Shown here: positions 31,459 to 43,491 of the stretch, one piece after another
Position numbering within the stretch: position 1 is the first letter of the stretch
How the letters are laid out: each line of letters starts with the position of its first letter
Assembly: GCA_026874595.1 (NCBI GenBank)
Contig: CM049306.1
Coordinates: 42,224,019-42,288,018, forward strand
DNA from: Sipunculus nudus
Lineage: Eukaryota; Annelida; Sipuncula; Golfingiida; Sipunculidae
Length of the DNA stretch: 64,000 nt
Direction of reading: 5' to 3'
Position numbers and translations under genes: made by a program
Notes under the pieces: generated by a model
Seen by the model: only the letters and a program-made list of their open reading frames with translations
What the model was told of the DNA's origin: nothing
The model's database searches: none

Positions 31459-32875
31459 TCCCTCAAGCCCATCTTTTGGCCGCTGCAGAATTCTAATAAC
31501 TGTGCTGCCAAAAGGCAGTTCTAGCTTATGATTCTCTTAACTGCAAATTGCTGTAAAAAACTTCATTAATTCATTCAGTTCGAGAAAAGTTTAAAACATA
31601 ATTCCACCAATATCTCATGATTATAGAAAATGTTTCTTAAGTAACACTTTTCCTTTGTACCAAGAAATTCAAGAAATTCAAGATTTAAGAAATTCAGAGA
31701 GTGATTATACAGGCTCTGACATTAGTGTGACAAGTTTGATGATCAGATCTGCCTTGAAATTGAAAAGCATTAACTTAACTATATTATATGATATAACTCT
31801 ATGTATGGTGAATAGATTGTGAAAGAAATTCCTTTTAAGTGTCATAGTGTAAAACATGTCAATTCTTATAAACTTAAGAAAATCGATTTTAGGAGTCATT
31901 CCCATCAATCGCCATAAACAAGCTTGCTGCAGAGGCAAACAAAATTCATGGTAAGAGTATTTTCTGGTGAGCAAAGCGATTTTTCTATTAATTCCCTTAA
32001 TTAATTCGAATTTTTACAAAAACAGTATTTCCCATGATTATTACTTCGAAAAATTCCAACGATTTATTCCCTTGATTTTCTTTTCGAAAGATTCTGGGAA
32101 AGGTTAATTACCACTGTGGCAGTGATGTTACTATTCTCAGCCGGCTGTAACATGGTTACAGGAAACATTAGCGACAAGCCATTTCGATGAATATTTACGG
32201 GGAGGAATGTTGGAACTTTATTTATTGCGTTCTGTAAAAATATGCTAAAAATGGGTAATAAAAATACGTCAATTCAATACTAAATCCTGGCCTGATGTAT
32301 GGAGGTTTAGAAAAAAGAACTTACGAAGTATATTACAATGGGTCGTAATAAAAGCGACGTAATGTTGATTGCAAAATGATCTGTTTTATTTTCATTAATT
32401 ACCCCCTCCGATGATTTTCTTAAGAAAATTTGAAGGGAGAAGATTTATTGTGTATTAACACGCTTAACATAGAACACTTCTAATCATGAAGCATTGGCGA
32501 ACGGAAAGAACAATTAGCGGCATTTAATGAGAAAGAAAAAGTCCTTTAGCATGGCAATCAAGGGACACATTTGCTTGCTGTGAATCTTTATTACGCATTT
32601 ATGCTCAGTCAGAACACAGTCTAAGCAGGCCCGACCTTGCCCTTTAGACATTGGTTCGAAATTAACATTTTGAGAACGGGATACTTTCTAAGAACCAAAT
32701 ATATTATATTTCTTTCAAGGTCTAATAGATAAGTGTCTCCCAGCCTGATGACCATCCATATTACATGAAAAACAACCCATTACGGCAAAATGATTTGGGG
32801 TCCCGCTCTACCGTTCTAGCCATGAATAAACAACTCAAAAGGCATTCATATTGGTCTGATAGAGTCTACTATGAG
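31459..32875. other. No gene recognised
   Basis: AT-rich, nothing identified. Confidence 0.45.
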
Positions 32876-33181
32876 TGCGTTTACCGGGCGGGCAGTATGC
32901 GGTAATCGGTATGCGGTATGCAAACAATATATTTTTTCAATATATTTTCGCTCTAGATATTTTATAATAACCGTTTGCCGGCTCCACGGTATACGACATC
33001 CGGAATGCTATATGAGACACGCGGTAAAATGTGATTCTTAGTACGTGGAGGCGATTGGCGGGTTTGACATCATCGGGCCCATATCGCAGTGTTTTATATG
33101 TCCCACGCAATTTTTTATCGCATTCCTCATGCGTTCTGCTACCGAAATCCACATACAGCATACGCACGCCCGGTAAACGCA
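32876..33181. mobile_element. MITE-like element, 306 bp, 15-bp perfect inverted ends
   Basis: TGCGTTTACCGGGCG at 32876-32890 is exactly inverted at 33167-33181. Beyond that the ends stay partly complementary (GCAGTATGCGGTA against TGCGTATGCTGTA). There is no coding capacity. It has the size and structure of a MITE, but I could not identify a clear target duplication, so superfamily assignment is open. ORFs over it are shadows. Confidence 0.75.
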
Positions 33182-35142
33182 GCTTAATACAAGAAAAATA
33201 TATATGACCTGAAAAAATCTTTTGATCATGATCTTTATATGTATCAGGAAATTAAGCTGCGAAAACAAGTAGAAGTATTTTAACTACATACATCTTAAAT
33301 TAAGTGTGCCATTTTCTTCAATTAAGGGCTCGGGTCCTGGTAAATAGGATTGATATTAAATGTTTTCATCTGCTCAGACTCTTACTTTGTATTTATTTTC
33401 ATGTTTTGCCTGTTCCTAAAAACAAGACCATCATAAAACACACATCTTTGGAGAAGAGAAAATCCAAAACCGTTGATCCTACTTACTAGTGGTGTTCCTA
33501 TTTATCTACTATATCCATGAATGCTCCTTTTTTTCATATCAATTAAATCGATTGCATTTTTGTATAATCGATCACAAATGATTAGGCATGCGCCAGCAAA
33601 ATGCTCATACTAACCAGATAAAAATCTTATCATGTGAGAGATAAAGACAAAATAAAAAGACATGGCGCAAAGAAGTGGACAGCATTGAAACTGAACCATG
33701 TGAAGCGACGAGGTGTCAACAACCCGGCAGTTACCTTGAACTTTCACCACGATGTACAAGGCAGACTTCATTTAAATCAATCAATGTATTAAGTATACTT
33801 TTATACATCAAATTTCATGATAATATAAAAGATACATACAATAATCGATTATTTATCGATCATCAGTCGTTTTTCTTCTTTCAATCATCGAACATGATTT
33901 TAAACCCGATTCCTAACACAGCCACTTACAAAGTATTCCCCTATTTCTTCCGGAAGGATATGGGCCTCGTTTTTCTAATGACAGAAGCTGGGTTATGATT
34001 TCCAAATTTCAGTGAGTTAAGAAAAATGTGATGTAATTCTGAGAAACTCTGTTTTGGTCTAAAGAACTCTTACTTATAATGATGGGTACATAAAGACCAT
34101 ATTGACCCCTTTAACGACGAGTCAACATTAGATGCTACAGTGAGCCAATCGCCCCGCGTATTGATACACCTGCTGACAGTGACCAGGGGCTAATCGTCTT
34201 TCACGTTTGCCTCAAGTGGAAAGTTTAACATAACTCACGACGCCTCATGGAGCTCATTAACGCTAATCGGCCTAATATACCTCATATATTTAAGACTGCG
34301 CAGACTCGGACAAACTAGAGTACACCTCTGCTGTTTAGGGATTGCTGGAGTCAAAATCTGATCCCACAATGCACCGGAGTTTCCAAATGCACCAGCGGCG
34401 TATGTACAAAATGTAGTGAAGAGCACAATGTAGTCCTTTTAAATACGTTGGATAAGAATTGTTTCATGTCAAATTAAATACACATAGGCTTTTTTGTGAT
34501 AAGATTTTTTTTGGAATAAGTAATATTTTGTAACCGTGCGCAAGTTAAATGAAAACAGAAGGTGTTTCCATGAAATGTAAGCAATTTTGAAGTTTGACAG
34601 TTAAGTCAAGTAGTTCCCGTCATTCCACCGTGCCCGAACAGAAGAGGTTTGCTCCAAGTAAAAACTACCTCTGGCGGAAAGGCCAAAGGTCATGCTGGAT
34701 GTGTAATCAGGGAACCCTGGTGCGAGCGAAACGATTCTTGGTCTGATCTTTCGGCAACGGGGAGTCTTGTTTCGATTTTATATAGTTTACGCCTTCGATC
34801 CACTAAACATTACGTGTCTGGGTTTTGGGTGTACGCACGCTCTCACAGTCGATGTATTTGAATAAATTCAAAGGAGAGCACGCAGAAGTTCCAAGGATCT
34901 CCAAGTACGGGATGACATTCAAATTGGCACAGCGGGTAAATCTCCTGTAGGTTTACATAGCATGGACATTGCCCGCCGGCAGTAATATCAGCGGAAAATG
35001 GTTCAATATTCGATCAAAATGAGAAAATTTGTCACTAACTCAGGTCCTAGTTATCTGTTTTAGTCTTTTAAACTTTTCCCAATTTCCCACTGCTCTGAAA
35101 GTGATATAACATCGGCTGCTGAACATGTCTAACAGTGGTGAG

Positions 35143-35146
<4 letters not shown>
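33182..35146. other. No gene recognised
   Basis: AT-rich. A lone hAT-like end TAGTGGTGTTCC occurs at about 33488 with ATCGAT motifs near 33540-33860, but no matching right end was found. Confidence 0.4.
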
Positions 35147-35222
<76 letters not shown>

Positions 35223-35224
35223 AT

Positions 35225-35280
<56 letters not shown>
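35147..35280. repeat. Long (TA)n microsatellite
   Basis: About 134 bp of TA with two short interruptions, the longest in the window. It abuts the B box of the next SINE directly. Confidence 0.97.
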
Positions 35281-35283
<3 letters not shown>

Positions 35284-35470
35284 GGGTTCGATCCCCGTCG
35301 TGGCCATCAGAGTGGGTTGCAGTTGCTCGTCCAAGGCCGGTGGTTTTCTCCGGGTCCTCCGGCGTACTCCACCGTCGCAGTCTACCGGGCGCCACCAGGA
35401 GAGCCATGGGGAGTGTTATGATCAGGTTTTGTATCTAGTTGTAACCGATGTAAAATAAATAAGTTTATCA
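35281..35470 (+). mobile_element. SINE family 1 copy joined to (TA)n
   Basis: It starts at the B box (CCGGGTTCGATCCCCG), followed by the full body GGTGGTTTTCTCCGGGTCC and GAGAGCCATGGGGAGTG, with an AAAATAAATAAG end. The A-box half of the head is missing and replaced by TA repeats. Confidence 0.85.
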
Positions 35471-36010
35471 AATAAACAAATAGTCAATGAACATAAAAAG
35501 AAGAGAGACATCAACGTAAACATTTCAAACAATCATTTTATTTGGATAACATATACAGATTGTTGCTAAATTTTCAGCTACCCCTGTAGCCTTCGTCAAA
35601 GCGAGTGACAGTGTGACCCCTCGCTAGGGCAACTGGGCTGGCTTGATAGCTATACCCATTAATCTGTCTGATGTCTCGTCAGAACAGGCCTGTGTATATC
35701 CACATGAAAGCAGGGCTGCTGGGGTATCAAAGACAGGGAGGGGTTAGTCTTTAGGGGAAAAGTATGTGCTGAGTGCCGGGTATTTAGAGAGAAAAGCCAA
35801 GTCCTTGTTTAATCCTTTTATAAATCCTTTTATAAAGCTGTCATGGTTACAGGCCTTTTTTAACAAACAATCATTTGTTCAAGATACCCAGAATTTGTGG
35901 AAGAATAAATGATGAAACATATAAAAAGAACCCGGAGGTACTATCATGGATTTTGGTCAGAAGTCTTAGCGCGGAAAGCGGTCAGAACCTTGTTGCAAAT
36001 CCAGCCATTA
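35471..36010. other. No gene; possible Penelope-related fragment
   Basis: The segment ATGTGCTGAG...GGGTATT...AGAGA near 35765 resembles one at about 21212, upstream of the Penelope-like relic. The minus strand carries GACGAAGGCTACAGG. The similarity is short, so the assignment is weak. Confidence 0.25.
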
Positions 36011-36176
36011 TTTATCACGCCACCACGCTCCACATGCGACCCACCCTCCACATACAACCACGGTCCACACGTCACCCTCTCCACATGTCACCACACGTCA
36101 CAACGCTCAACACGTCACCACGCTCTACATGCCACCACGCTCCACGCGTCACCACGCTCAACACGCTACGCTCATG
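36011..36176. repeat. 17-bp minisatellite
   Basis: Degenerate tandem copies of CACCACGCTCCACACGT-like units; the three rightmost are spaced exactly 17 bp. It creates Thr/His/Ser-rich ORFs in two frames that are not genes. Confidence 0.8.
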
Positions 36177-37650
36177 TTCATTCGAACAGTGTAAAATGGA
36201 CCATAGACTTATTATTTAAACCAATACATAATTCTACCGGATAAAAAAAATTAAGCAATATCAGTAAATCAAAATCTGTTGTTTCAATACATGCATACTC
36301 TGACTACCTGACCGAAGCATTTGATCTTATGTATGAAAACTCATATGCGACATTTTGATTAATGCGAGAGTCACTGAACGTTACGTTTGTAAATGTTCTT
36401 TAAAAAGTAATATCAATAATTAAATCGTGAGTGCGACAATGTCATATACCCCGATACTTCTTATGGCTTTAACATCTTATATTAGGGCTTTTGGTTCGAA
36501 TTCAGGTCAATACATCAGTGTGTGCAAAATTATTTTGAAAAAAAAAAACCTTAAATGTCTTAGTATTCAAATGGACAACCCTGAAGGAACGGCCTACAGA
36601 AGCTCCCAAAAACTAAATTCCATTCAGTTTTAATTTTATTCTCGTTTTACTTGATTTTGGCCCGCTGGCACAAGCTCTCATTAGCACTTAAATGAAATTT
36701 ACTTTTTACGGTTTTCGTTTGTAGAAGAATGTCCTACTAAATGGGCAATTATATCTGACTGTTTAATGGATTTATTTTATGGGTTTGTGGAAAAAGAACG
36801 ACTGTGGCCAAATTGCGAGGTTACTAGTAGGTTCATGCCACCATAAAATTCACTAAAACTAGCTGCTCCCGTGGAAAATCCACGGCTCTATCTGATGCAT
36901 ATTTTTGTAATGAGCTGATAGGAACTAAACGACGCATATTTTAATCCTGCGGTTTTTGCAAGAACGTTTGTCATGTGTTTCACTTATATAATATAAAAAC
37001 TACTTCTGCTAGAATTCTCCAGGAACACCCTCCCCCAAAATATCAATATAGAAAGAAAAATTATTCTATTCTAGAAATCACACAAAAAAATAATTTTGGA
37101 AAGAGACGTGAAGCATATACAGGGTGTACTAAGTTCTAAGTGAGAAGTTTTTTTCCCGATAAACAACATAGTTCCGACAGCTTCATTGCTTTTGAAATAT
37201 CATAGATATAACGATTGTATAAAGAAGCATTCTAACGTGAAATTAATTTAAAGATGTTTTGTATTAATTGAAGCTCAGGTGACATCGTAAAACACGATGT
37301 TTATTCAGTGTAGTCAGTTGAGGGTATAGTCTAAGGCATGCTAACAGACACATGCGTTATTTTATATACACATGCATATGTCGTTGAAGTCTCTTGTACG
37401 CGAAACGTATACCTGCCAATGTGGAAAAGGACAGGTCCAGAAAAATATATTCCAACAGTAATAAATTTTTGGTTTAAGTACTGTAAATTGTCATGGAATA
37501 AGCAGGTCTGACGCAAAATTGACAACTCTCCCAGATAAAAAGAAAGCAGGTTGATATATTTCGATGAAAGCATTTAGCAAAGAAACCACTTCAGCCTTGG
37601 TTCGTTGCATTGTCTTTCAGCAAATAAACGCAAAATGTAATATACAGATT
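36177..37650. other. No gene recognised
   Basis: AT-rich, nothing identified. Confidence 0.45.
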
Positions 37651-38475
37651 TTGCTGAAAATCTTAAGAGGGGTAGAGTAAAACTGCATCCGTAATCCATT
37701 ACATTTATGGAGGTAATCGGAATCATCATAATATATTTTTTCTAAAGTGCCATAATCACAATTCCACAAATTAATAAATATAAGTGGCTATTCCTTTGTC
37801 CCCGAGTAGAAGCCGCCCATTTGTATGCAGTTGTTCTGCTACTCGCCTGGTCAACCCGTGTTTCTGAACCATGACAATGTTTTACATGAAACATGCACGT
37901 ATGAACGAACAACTGATTAGCAGATTCTCGCTGGAGTTTCAAAGTCCCCAAGAGATTGAGGACCCTTAGAAGTGTGTGCAATCCCCCCTGGGTTTCCTTT
38001 TGAAAAAAAAAAACATTTTTTCAAACAATCCATTAATCAGCCGAACTATTAAAACCATGGTTATCATGTAAAGATACTTCTGAATGTATAAAAATCAACA
38101 TACTTGTAAACCTATAAAACGGTGATCGTGTAAACGGTCTCAGCTCTTTGTGTCCACTCAACGGAAAAATGCTCCCTATTAAAAGATTCATGTGGACATG
38201 CGTTCCGTACTTGAATTTAAAATCTTTACTTCCTTCTGACATAGTAAAATTCTTTAACAGGCGATATAATGGAAATGGGGTTCAGTGGGGATAACAGGTC
38301 TCCCCCTGAAAAAGCGTGACAGGCGAAAAATGTTTTGCGGAAAATTTGTAGAGAGTTAGGGTATCATATCAATAGTCCATTTCATTTTTGAGGTAATAAG
38401 AATCACCAGAATATATATTTTCTTATAAACCATTATGACAAAGGGCCATTCCTTGTCTTAACAGGCCAGTGAAAA
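37651..38475. repeat. Diverged direct repeat pair, about 690 bp apart
   Basis: Segments at about 37655-37740 and 38344-38430 share GAGAGTTAGGGTA/GAGGGGTAGAGTA, TCCATTWCATTTWTGGAGGTAAT and AATCAYCAKAATATATWTTT. These could be two decayed copies of one element or an old segmental duplication. Confidence 0.5.
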
Positions 38476-38848
38476 TCCCCGAGGCGACTCCTGAAAAAGC
38501 GTCACAGGCGTGGAGGACCTTGCAGCACAAAAGAAATAGGGGCACCTATTGGGTAAATATTAAAATTATTAATTATTCAGCTGAATAGGGCATAATCCCG
38601 CAACATAAAACCAACTTGTCCTAGAAGAACACACAACCGATACGTCTGCCGAATTTTTAGGGTCAAATCAGAACGGAAGCAGGTAAACCGTGGTCTAAGA
38701 AAACCCAACTCCGTATTAATTATATAGAATCTTACAATAATGCACCGAAGTAAATGTAATCCTATACCGAAGTCGGCTTATGCACCATAATGGTTAATTA
38801 TATTTATAGCAACCGATGCATGCTAAGCCAAGCTTGGTTTATCTAGTC
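38476..38848. other. No gene recognised
   Basis: Nothing identified. Confidence 0.45.
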
Positions 38849-38920
38849 AGAAGCGGATGGGGTGGGGTGGGGGGGGGGCAGACCATTTGGGGGGGGGGGG
38901 GGGGCGGGGGGGGGGGGGAC
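38849..38920. repeat. G-rich homopolymer cluster
   Basis: CAGAAGCGGAT followed by several G runs (GGGGTGGGG, then runs of 11, 15 and 14 G). It could form G-quadruplexes on the plus strand. The leading motif is inverted at about 42866-42876. Confidence 0.9.
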
Positions 38921-39909
38921 CTGGAGCCCCCTTTTCCGGTCTACGGGGCATTTTCTCAGGTTTCGTCATTAATTTTCCTAGTTTGGTCCCCTCTTTTTCC
39001 TAAATCGTGGATCCACTCCTGTAATGTTATAATTTTGTTTAAAATTCTGTTAGTAGTTTGCACATGAACATAAGTCTTTATAATATTTGACAAAATTAAT
39101 TTTTCAATGGGACTCAAGATGGACTTGGCCTGATTTTTCGAGTCACTTTCTCCCAGTCCGAGTTCAAGTCCGAGTCCCTAGAATTTTAGACTCGAGTCCA
39201 AGTCCTAACTCGCGTCCTACATCAATGTTATGCATACACACATATAACATAGGTAGTGTCAATAGTTATTTCTAAACCTGATTTTACTTCCCGATGGCAG
39301 GTAAAAAGTCCAAGGTAAGAAAACAATTTGCGGCACGATGGTTGTTTACTTCTTACGTGCTAATCAAACTTATTTAAATGGCCTGCTTCTCGGTCTCTAT
39401 TCCCGAGCTTTCTCCAGCAATTATTCCTGCGCCAGCGGCTATACCTAGGAGGCTATTTTGTGAGGCTGCGCATTGAATGGTCTCCCCCGCTGCGAATAGG
39501 ACCAGTGTTTCCTTTTTGTCTGCTTTCTCAAATTAGTCTTACCGGCTAGAAAATTGTGTAAGATTCCTTCTTTGCATCCTGAGCTTGATAGGCTCCTAAA
39601 GCCGGAACCGGCGGCGGAGAAGTCCAATTACACATCCAGACTCGGTTAATTCGAATATTTAAACATTCTGCTTTGGACGGCATTCCAAAATTTCCCTCCA
39701 TCAATAAAGAAAACCAGAGACGCAAGCCAAAAATTTAGCTCAGGACCTTTTTGTGTATATAATGAATAACCTCCTTAACTAACTAATTAATACATGTCCA
39801 TGAGGTTTCCATTCTTAGAGAGTATGATTATGTTTACTATATTTGTTACTATTTACAGATCACGCGATACCTTTATATTTACTTCTGGTATATCTTATAT
39901 ATACATGGA
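38921..39909. other. No gene; short GAGTC-rich simple repeat inside
   Basis: At about 39139-39220 CGAGTCC and CAAGTCC units recur as low-complexity DNA. The rest is unremarkable. Confidence 0.4.
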
Positions 39910-40053
39910 AAATATTGAACTGAGTTTCATTTGTACTTGTTGTATACATTACATATATGGAATTTATTGTACTGAGTGTCCATGTGTACTTTTTGTATAC
40001 CTTATATATTTTGGAATATATTGCACTGAGTGTTCATGTGTACTTGTTGTATG

Positions 40054-40107
<54 letters not shown>

Positions 40108-40130
40108 AAAATATTGTACTTGTTGTACGT
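39910..40130. repeat. About 53-bp tandem repeat interrupted by (TA)n expansion
   Basis: Three copies of a unit with ATTGTACTGAGTGTCCATGTG and TACTTGTTGTATACCTTATA. The TATATA segment of the third copy is expanded to about 49 bp (40057-40105) before the partial copy GGAAAATATTGTACTTGTTG. Confidence 0.75.
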
Positions 40131-40584
40131 TAAGTTTATTACACAGCGCCGATCTGCAAAATGTATATAGTTATAACTGGTCGAATGTGGTTATGAGATC
40201 GACTGGTACCCCGCTCTATATTAGTCTTGAGTACTCCCAGTTCAAACTTCTGACGTTCTTGTAGACTGGTTCCAACCCCAATATGCACGCTCTTTGTCAT
40301 TGTTATGGTCGCTCACGCGGTCCTGGTTGATTACACGTGATGAGTTCTTGTACGATAACTTTCTTCTGTCACTTCTAGTTTAAAATATCTATATGAGAGG
40401 GAGTTGTTGCACAAGAAAAATGAATGACGGATGTATTTATAGTACGATATACTGAATAAGTTTGATATTCCACTGTACGTTTCATTGATTTATCATAAAT
40501 ATCCATTAATCATATCACTAATGTCACATAAAATGTACAACTAACTTTTGGCAAATCCCGAGCAAACTAAATATTTACTTTTCT
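40131..40584. other. No gene recognised
   Basis: Nothing identified. Confidence 0.4.

Positions 40585-40652
<68 letters not shown>
40585..40652. repeat. (TA)n microsatellite
   Basis: About 68 bp of TA. Confidence 0.95.
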
Positions 40653-40655
<3 letters not shown>

Positions 40656-41137
40656 ACCAGTTGGGAGTACTGAAAATGGCGTTATGCGCCCGTCTCTCTG
40701 ATTGACTGAGGGCCATAATACAGCGGGATACCAGTGTAGGTACGAGAGAGATACGAAATATTGGATATATGCCACAGTCTGTGTGATTGGCTGACTGATC
40801 AGCTGAAACGGTGCATTGTAGGTCTCTGTGACAATCAGCGTTTTCCTGTGTTGACCATGAATGACCTTTTATACACTCCCGAGACACTGCCAGTCTTTAG
40901 AAGGATTAAGCACAATGTTGTATGTTTTTGATAAAGCTTGCTTGAAAATATGCATTAAACGCACGATGCATGTAGTATCAAAACCTCCCAATAAACAGTA
41001 AAACTGGCGAAATTAGTGTTAACAAACCAAGATATAAAATTTCTTTCCAATTGCCTCGGGTACTTATACTGCTGTGTCTACTAAGGTCGTGCTGACAAAG
41101 ATTTTCGTGTAAACGTGTATGGCCTCTTCAACCGCCC

Positions 41138-41248
41138 TCACACCTATCCCTTTTTTTTCTTCCGCGCCAACTGCCTTCGTGAATCGGTCCCAGGCCGATT
41201 GTTTTTTAACGGTGAGATGAGTGCTGGTGCCGAAGCGGATAGGTGTGA
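41138..41248. repeat. 111-bp inverted-repeat unit (fold-back candidate)
   Basis: TCACACCTATCC at 41138-41149 is perfectly inverted at 41237-41248. A further direct copy occurs at 41650-41661 and a variant near 41733. The arms surround CTTCCGCGCC and GGTGCCGAAG, also partly complementary. Confidence 0.55.
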
Positions 41249-41334
41249 CTGCACTATGTAATTTAAAGGGGCCCAATCATTTACCTTACCTTCATAAACT
41301 TAAGGTATTTCCTTGGAGATTTTATTAAAATAAG

Positions 41335-41605
41335 AGGCCAGAAAACTTGGATATCACCGCACATAGACTGCTTGTTTTGTTTATATCAACGTGTTTAGAA
41401 TATGTGGAGGCCCGCCAAAATAATCAAAACAAATTCATCAAGTGCATCTGGCAGAGTTTTGCAGGTGGCGTTTTGCAACAAGTGACCTTTCTACCTCCGC
41501 ACATATGCCACATTCCACCTAAGGTACATGTTTTTCCCGTTTATCAACATTGTTGTGTTTACAAAAATGTTGTTGATAAACAAGTTCATACATTCTTCAC
41601 GAAGG
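41335..41605 (+). repeat. Dispersed repeat DR1, copy 2
   Basis: It shares GCCAGAAAAC, TAGACTGCTTGTTTTGTTTA, GGAGGCCCGCC, CCGCACATATGCCACATTCC and TTGATAAACAAGTTCAT with copy 1 at 10600-10960. A partial relative lies at about 43665-43715. Confidence 0.65.
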
Positions 41606-41812
41606 TCTTTTCAGAACTTTTTACAACCAAAAGTACCCTTTAGCCGCGTTCACACCTATCCGTTTCTTTTTCTTCCGCACCCGCTTCCGTCATCCCTCGT
41701 CCGCCATCCGTCGTCTCTGTTCATACCTACCCGCGTTTTTTGCCGTCCGCACCCGCAGTCATCATCCTTGTTTCATATTTAATACACTATTATCTTTCAC
41801 CTTTGTTTATGT
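41606..41812. repeat. Duplicated CCTATCCG/CTTCCGCACCC segment
   Basis: Two copies about 78 bp apart of TTCACACCTATCCGTTTCTT...CCGCACCCGC precede the plus-strand LTR. Their ends match the 111-bp inverted unit upstream. Confidence 0.5.
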
Positions 41813-42074
41813 TGTTACAGATGTCTGTTTTATTCTGCGCAGGGGTGTTCCACGTGTTGTTGACATTTGGTTCGTGAAGAACGCATGGCTCGTTGCCGTA
41901 GCAACCTCGCCTGGCTGGGTGCGGCCTACGTAAGAACTTTGACACAGCGCTCGGTTTAATCCGTGCTGTGTGAACCCTGGCGTGTAGAGGCACAGCGTTC
42001 TTTGTTCTAGATGTTTCCTGTAACGTGTGATTGTTCTATGGCGTTTACCATTTCTAGAATTTTCGGATTAAAAG

Positions 42075-42083
42075 TTATAAATA
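42075..42083 (+). promoter_or_regulatory. TATA box of plus-strand LTR
   Basis: TTATAAATA followed by GGGGCTG, as in the other LTR copies. Confidence 0.65.
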
Positions 42084-42484
42084 GGGGCTGTGTTTAGAGC
42101 CGAGGGAGAGAAGGGGAGAGAAATATTACAGCGGACACAGAAGAGTGAGGCAGTTTGCAGACCTTTCCGATAAGTGCAGCAGTTATAAATCTTCTTTTGT
42201 AACGAATTTTATATAGTCTTTAGTTTGCCTTTGGGATCACTGCCAGAATCTGACTTTTGGATTACAGCAGATTGAATTGGACAATTATTCTCTGAGAAGA
42301 TTTATGTGAACTGTTAATCTGGATTATATGCTTTGAAGGACTTGTTGTCGCTGGGACAGTGGTTGTATCCAGGTACTGTACACTTTATCTATTATACTGT
42401 GAAATTGTATTGATTTGCTGTTGTACTGTTGTTATACTGTGTATTTGTATTGATTAAGTATTGTAATGTAAGGGTTGTTTTAAG

Positions 42485-42490
42485 AATAAA
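42485..42490 (+). terminator. Polyadenylation signal of plus-strand LTR
   Basis: AATAAA in the same LTR position as at 7311-7316. Confidence 0.6.
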
Positions 42491-42626
42491 TTATAATTAT
42501 TTGTTAACAAAAAAAAACCTCACGGATTCCTTTATTCATTCCCCTAGACATTTCACGCTGCCTGGCGTTACAGAAATTTATGCTCGTCACGACTACGTGA
42601 TCTGTTGATATTAGGTTCCGTAACAG

Positions 42627-42628
<2 letters not shown>

Positions 42629-42700
<72 letters not shown>

Positions 42701-42736
42701 ATATATATTCATATATATTTATTTATTTATTTATAT
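42629..42736. repeat. (TA)n/(TTTA)n array
   Basis: About 108 bp, mostly TA, then TTTA units, beginning three bases beyond the LTR end. Confidence 0.95.
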
Positions 42737-43435
42737 TGTTACGGTTCTCTTTCACACGGCAAATCTGACAGGCTGAACCATAACACAAAACCTCAGACAC
42801 ATATTCTCAAATAAACGCAACAAGGGTTTAAGTGCAAAAGTTGGGGGGGGGGTCGGGGGTCCCTTGATCCGCTTCTGAATAATGATAATCTTTATGTAAA
42901 AATTATTACTGTTAAAAATGTCTTTCTTTATCCAATGAGGTTATTTTATTCTAGATTCGAGATCCTGTAACAAATTATCTAATACCGCGTACTCTCTCAA
43001 CCTTGAATTTGACCAAATTCATGTAACTGAGGTTTAGAACTGTGATTTAAAATGGGACCAATTTCACTTCCGCGTCCCTATGACATGTAAACCCCGTTTC
43101 AACAAAGATGCTTAAATTATTCTCCATACAAGTAATTATTGTGATTTAATTATGTGTAAATCATATAATAGGCTATAATTATTTTTCTTGGGCTTATTAG
43201 TATATTTATATTATAAGCATTGACTTAATTCAAAATTACCTTGTGCCCGCTCCTTTGATGACTTATATGATTCTACTTCTCAGATTGCTTTAATTATATC
43301 AATTATTAATCAAAGCTTTCATGGACAGGATTTTAATATATTGAATACTCACGCGCATGTTCCAACCTTTCATACAGTACAGTACAATACATAAAATTTC
43401 ACACAAAAATGTTTTTTGCTGCAGTAAAAAAAAAA
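42737..43435. other. No gene; G-rich tract inside
   Basis: A G10 run at 42843-42852 and GGGGGTCCC lie just before ATCCGCTTCTG (42866-42876), the inverse of the motif at 38849. Otherwise nothing identified. Confidence 0.4.
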
Positions 43436-43491
43436 TTATCTCGAGATGTTAAATCGAGATTTACGGATGTTAAGTCGAGATCTCGAGATAA
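43436..43491. repeat. Perfect 12-bp inverted repeat
   Basis: TTATCTCGAGAT at 43436-43447 is inverted at 43480-43491 around a 32-bp loop with further TCGAGAT units. A related TCTCGAGATAAA lies at about 44128. These may be the ends of a decayed MITE. Confidence 0.7.

Larger units (their letters stand above)
41813..42625 (+). mobile_element. Solo LTR of Gmr1-like retrotransposon, plus strand
   Basis: 813 bp from TGTTACAGATG to GGTTCCGTAACA, colinear with the reverse complements of the LTRs at 930-1743 and 7154-7929. It has a TATA box TTATAAATA at 42075-42083 and AATAAA at 42485-42490. No internal region is attached on either side. Flanking 4-bp sequences do not match. On the right a (TA)n array starts three bases after the end and may have altered the duplication. 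Outward-reading promoter activity is possible. Confidence 0.9.

Noticed and set aside
33488-33900. Second hAT element starting TAGTGGTGTTCC
   Set aside because: No matching right terminal repeat or 8-bp duplication was found.
35129-35458. Tyr/Ile repeat ORFs
   Set aside because: Translation of (TA)n joined to a SINE.
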